Below are positions 61,151 to 64,000 of a stretch of 64,000 bases of DNA, piece by piece; within the stretch, counting starts at the first letter, position 1, and each line of letters begins with the position of its first letter. Position numbers and translations under genes: made by a program. Origin of the DNA: Capsicum annuum. Taxonomy: Eukaryota; Streptophyta; Magnoliopsida; Solanales; Solanaceae. Under the pieces are notes generated by a model that made no database searches, was not told the origin of the DNA, and saw only the letters and a list, made by a program, of their open reading frames with translations. The stretch lies in assembly GCF_002878395.1 (NCBI RefSeq), contig NC_061116.1, positions 121,342,352 to 121,406,351 of the forward strand, in the 5' to 3' direction.

Positions 61151-62330
61151 GTATTACCTTGGGGTGGGCCTATCTTATTTGTGAAGAAAAAAGATGGATC
61201 TATGCGTATGTATATTTATTATCTACAGTTTAACAAAGTGACAGTTAAGAATAGGCATCCTCTTTCTTGTATTAATGATTTTCTTGATCAGCTTTAAGGT
61301 ACTTTGGTGTTTTCAAAGATTGATTTGAGGTTCAGTTATCATCAGCTGAGGATTACAGCTTTGGATATTCCAAAGACAGCTTTTTAGACTCAATATGGAT
61401 ATTATGAGTTCTTGGTCATGTCCTTTGGGTTGACCAATGCCCCAGGCGCATTCATGGAGGTGATGAACCAGGCGTTTTAACTGTATCTTGACTCTTTTGT
61501 TATTATATTTATAAATAATATCTTGGTCACTCCAAGAGAGATGCTAGTCATAAGGAGCATTTGCAGATTATACTTTAGAGTTTGAGGGATGGGAAGTTGT
61601 ATCCTAAGTTATCCAAGTACGACTTTTGGTTAGAGTCTGTCTCTTTCTTGGGTCGTGTTGTGACCAAGGATGGTATTATGGTTGATCTGACAAAGATTGC
61701 AGCGGTTCATGACTGGGCTTAGCCTACTTCTCTTACTGATATTTGGAGTTTTATTTGGTAAACGAGCTACTATCGAGGCTTTGTTAAGGGTTTTTTTATC
61801 TATTGCAGCTCTATTAACCAAGTTGACTCAAAAGAGGATTTTATTTTAATGGTTCAATTTTTGTGAGGCAAGTTTTTTTTGGCTCAAGGATTTATTGACC
61901 TCAGCTCATATATTAACCTTGCCCAAGGAGGGCATGGATTTTACCATCTTTTGTGATGCTTCTAATATAAGGTTAAGTGTCGTGTTGGTGCAAGAGGGTA
62001 AGGTGATAGCATATGCTTCTCATCAGTTGAATCCCCATGAGAAGAATTACCCTACCCATGATTTGGAGTTGTGCACAGTTGTATTTGCTTTAAAGTTGTA
62101 TAAGCACTATTCTTATAGAGTCCATTATGTGATCTTCTTGGATTATCGTAGCATTCAGTATTTCTTCACCCAGTGATATCTTAATATGAGGTAGCATCAT
62201 TGACTTAAGTTATTTAAGGATTATGATCTTACTATTCTCTATCATCCAAGTAAGGCTACTGTAGTTGTAGATGCCCTGAGCTATAATTCGTCTAGTATGA
62301 GTAGTTTGGTGTATCCTTTGACCTTAGAAG
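61151..62330 (+). pseudogene. Copy B: RT and RNase H remnant
   Basis: RT segments: [17 protein letters not shown] (61170-61220), [32 protein letters not shown] and [23 protein letters not shown] (61410-61480). The catalytic box reads FINNILVT: both Asp are Asn. RNase H open stretch 61895-62176: [62 protein letters not shown] is readable in pieces, keeping the first acidic residue. YDLTILYHPSKATVVVDAL follows at 62220-62275. Confidence 0.87.
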
Positions 62331-63880
62331 TTTAGTCTTTGGATAACCAAATGGTTAGGTTTGATATTTCAACACTTGGATGTGTTTTGACTTTTATGGA
62401 AGCTAGATCTTTCTTGATGGAATAGATTTTTGCTCATCATCAAATGCTGGTTTTAGAGTAATTAAGGATAAGGTATTGAGCAGCGAGACTAAAAAATCCT
62501 CACTCTAATGGTGCATTGAGGATTAGAGGCTGAATTTATGTGCTAAGAGTGGGTGATTGGGTGAGATTGATTTGGGTGGAGATTAATTATTCTAGGCATT
62601 CCATTCATTCAAGAGTGACTAAAATATATAGTAACTTGAGACAACACTACTGGTGGGGTGGTCTAAGGAAGGATGTAGTGGATTTTGAGCTCTTTCCTAT
62701 GTTGTTAGAAGGTTAAGGCCGAGCATTTGAGGCCTAGTGGTTTTCTTCAGAGATTAGTCATTCTCGAGTGGAAGTAGGAATAGATCACTATGGACTTTGT
62801 GACTAGGTTACCTGGTACTTCTTAGGGTCTGGTAGTGTTTAGTTTATCATGGATCAATTGACCAAATCTACTCATTTTATCCCTATTCAAGTTTTGTTTA
62901 GTGCTGAGAGGTTTGCCTGTATCTATGTTCGTGAGATAGTTCATCACTATGGTGTACCAGTGTTGATTATCTCAGATACAGGTTTAGTGTTCACATCTTA
63001 CTTTTGGAAGGAATTTTAAGAGGAGTTAGGTACCTGTATTAATCTTAGCATAGCTTTTCACCCCAGACCGACGGTCAATCAAAGCTAACTATTCAGGTTT
63101 TAGAGAACATGTTGTGCGATTGAGTTATGGACTTTGGAGGTAAGTGGAAGCAATATTTAGCCTTGGCGGAGTTTGCGTATAATAACAACTATAATTCCAG
63201 TATTGAGATGGAACCCTTTATGGATTTAAATGGTAAGCATTATCATTCTCTAGTTGGCTGGTTTGAGTTTTTTGATATTATACCTCAAGGTACGAACTTG
63301 ATTCATGAGTCTTTAGATAGGGTTCAGGTCATTTAGGATAGACTTCGAGCGACTCAGAGTAGGCAAAAGTATATGCGCATCGTCGACTTTATGCCTTAAG
63401 TTTTAGTGTTGGTGATCGAGTCTTCCTTGTTTCACCCGTGAAGGGCATGATGAGATTTGGGAAGAGGGGTAAGCTTAGCCCCAAGTATATTGGGCCATTC
63501 GAGATTCTTCAAACTATTGGGGATGTAGCTTATAAGTTAGCATTGGCCCTAGATTTATAAACTGTTCATCCAGTTTTTCATATTTTATGCTACGACATTA
63601 TATTCTGGATGAGTTTCATGTCATTCATTGGGAAACTATGCAGTTAGATGAAAGGTTGTCCTTTGTTGAGGAGCCAGTCTCCATTTTAGCCCAAGATTTT
63701 AGGCGACTACGTTCTAGGAATATTTTGGTGTTTAAGGTCCAATGGAAACACCGTCTTATAAATGAAGCTACTTGGGAGGTTGAGTCTGACATGCACAATA
63801 TCCATCCTCAGATTTTCACTGATTTAGGTATTTTCTATGCCATTATTTCGAGAATGGATTAGATTCGTAGTGGTGGATAT
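62331..63880 (+). pseudogene. Copy B: integrase and chromodomain-like tail
   Basis: Zinc domain relic LRQHYWWGGLRKDVVDF (62635-62690) and KVKAEHLRP (62710-62735); ITMDFVTRLPGTS at 62780-62825 carries the first catalytic Asp. The core is broken. 63127-63336: MDFGGKWKQYLALAEFAYNNNYNSSIEMEPF and SLVGWFEFFDI, the uninterrupted counterpart of the site where element D sits in copy A. 63587-63862: LRHYILDEFHV, SFVEEPVSILAQDFRRLRSRNILVFKVQWKHRLINEATWEVESDM, ending with the chromodomain-like EATWE. Then the LTR. Confidence 0.88.
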
Positions 63881-64000
63881 TGTAAGGACCTGATTCTGTG
63901 AATTTTTCATTTTTATGTATTTTGACTATTTTATCCCTCTTCGTGATTGCTATGTGATATTTATAGGGTGTGGTATGATTGACATAATTTCCAATACATT
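63881..64000 (+). mobile_element. Start of LTR-A-type 3' LTR, copy B (cut by window end)
   Basis: TGTAAGGACCTGATTCTGTG and onward, colinear with 30936-30968 plus 31870-31955 of copy A. It shows the site without the MITE (catttttatgtattttg). Confidence 0.85.

Overview
This window is plant nuclear DNA made almost entirely of decayed, nested retroelements. I see no intact host gene, rRNA, tRNA or bacterial feature. Every recognisable coding remnant belongs to Ty3/gypsy LTR retrotransposons with chromovirus-like (Tekay/Del-type) domain order: gag with CCHC knuckle, aspartic protease, reverse transcriptase, RNase H, integrase and a chromodomain-like tail. The LTRs are long (1.6 to about 3.5 kb), commonly start TGTAAGACCC or end GGGTCGTGACA, and are followed by primer-binding sites of the TTGGTATCAGAGCC (initiator-Met tRNA) type. 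This style fits a large solanaceous genome (pepper-like); that assignment is inference from style, not from a search.

Layout. (1) 1-9613, minus strand: two related elements in an LTR-internal-LTR-internal arrangement: gag of E1 (1-986), LTR-1 (1212-3527), degenerate gag-pol of E2 (about 3745-7026), LTR-2 (7242-9613). This block interrupts the RT of a plus-strand element C, whose remaining pol (9614-12413) and 3' LTR (12414-14631) follow. (2) 14812-34831, 'copy A': a minus-strand LTR (M) with a short non-coding extension, joined to a plus-strand pol lacking its gag N-terminus and 5' LTR. The pol is split by a nearly complete element D (21265-30173, target duplication gttac/gttat). It then resumes (30174-30935) and runs into LTR-A (30936-34831), which carries a 0.9-kb MITE. 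(3) 34832-36040: unassigned AT-rich DNA. (4) 36041-44062: a degenerate tandem array about 8 kb long, with a higher-order period near 1.45-1.55 kb. (5) 44063-64000, 'copy B': the same composite as copy A in the same orientation. It is interrupted by a solo LTR (44988-56525 outer limits) that itself contains a complete element I (46056-55995), and by a short poly(A)-ended retroposon (59283-59578). It ends just inside its 3' LTR at the window edge.

Relative order of events read from the nesting: the array and the composite M/pol unit are oldest. The composite was copied (A and B share internal junctions and a shared loss of the last zinc-knuckle cysteine). Each copy was then hit independently: D and the MITE in A; the solo LTR, then element I, and the retroposon in B. 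Copy A serves as the empty site for the B insertions, and the reverse, which makes most boundaries well supported.

No gene here looks functional. The best preserved pol is that of element I (RT FIDDIL motif intact), but it too carries several stops and frameshifts. The most unusual feature is the 36-44 kb higher-order tandem array, whose units each carry a short exon-like peptide box and a small GCACGT hairpin.
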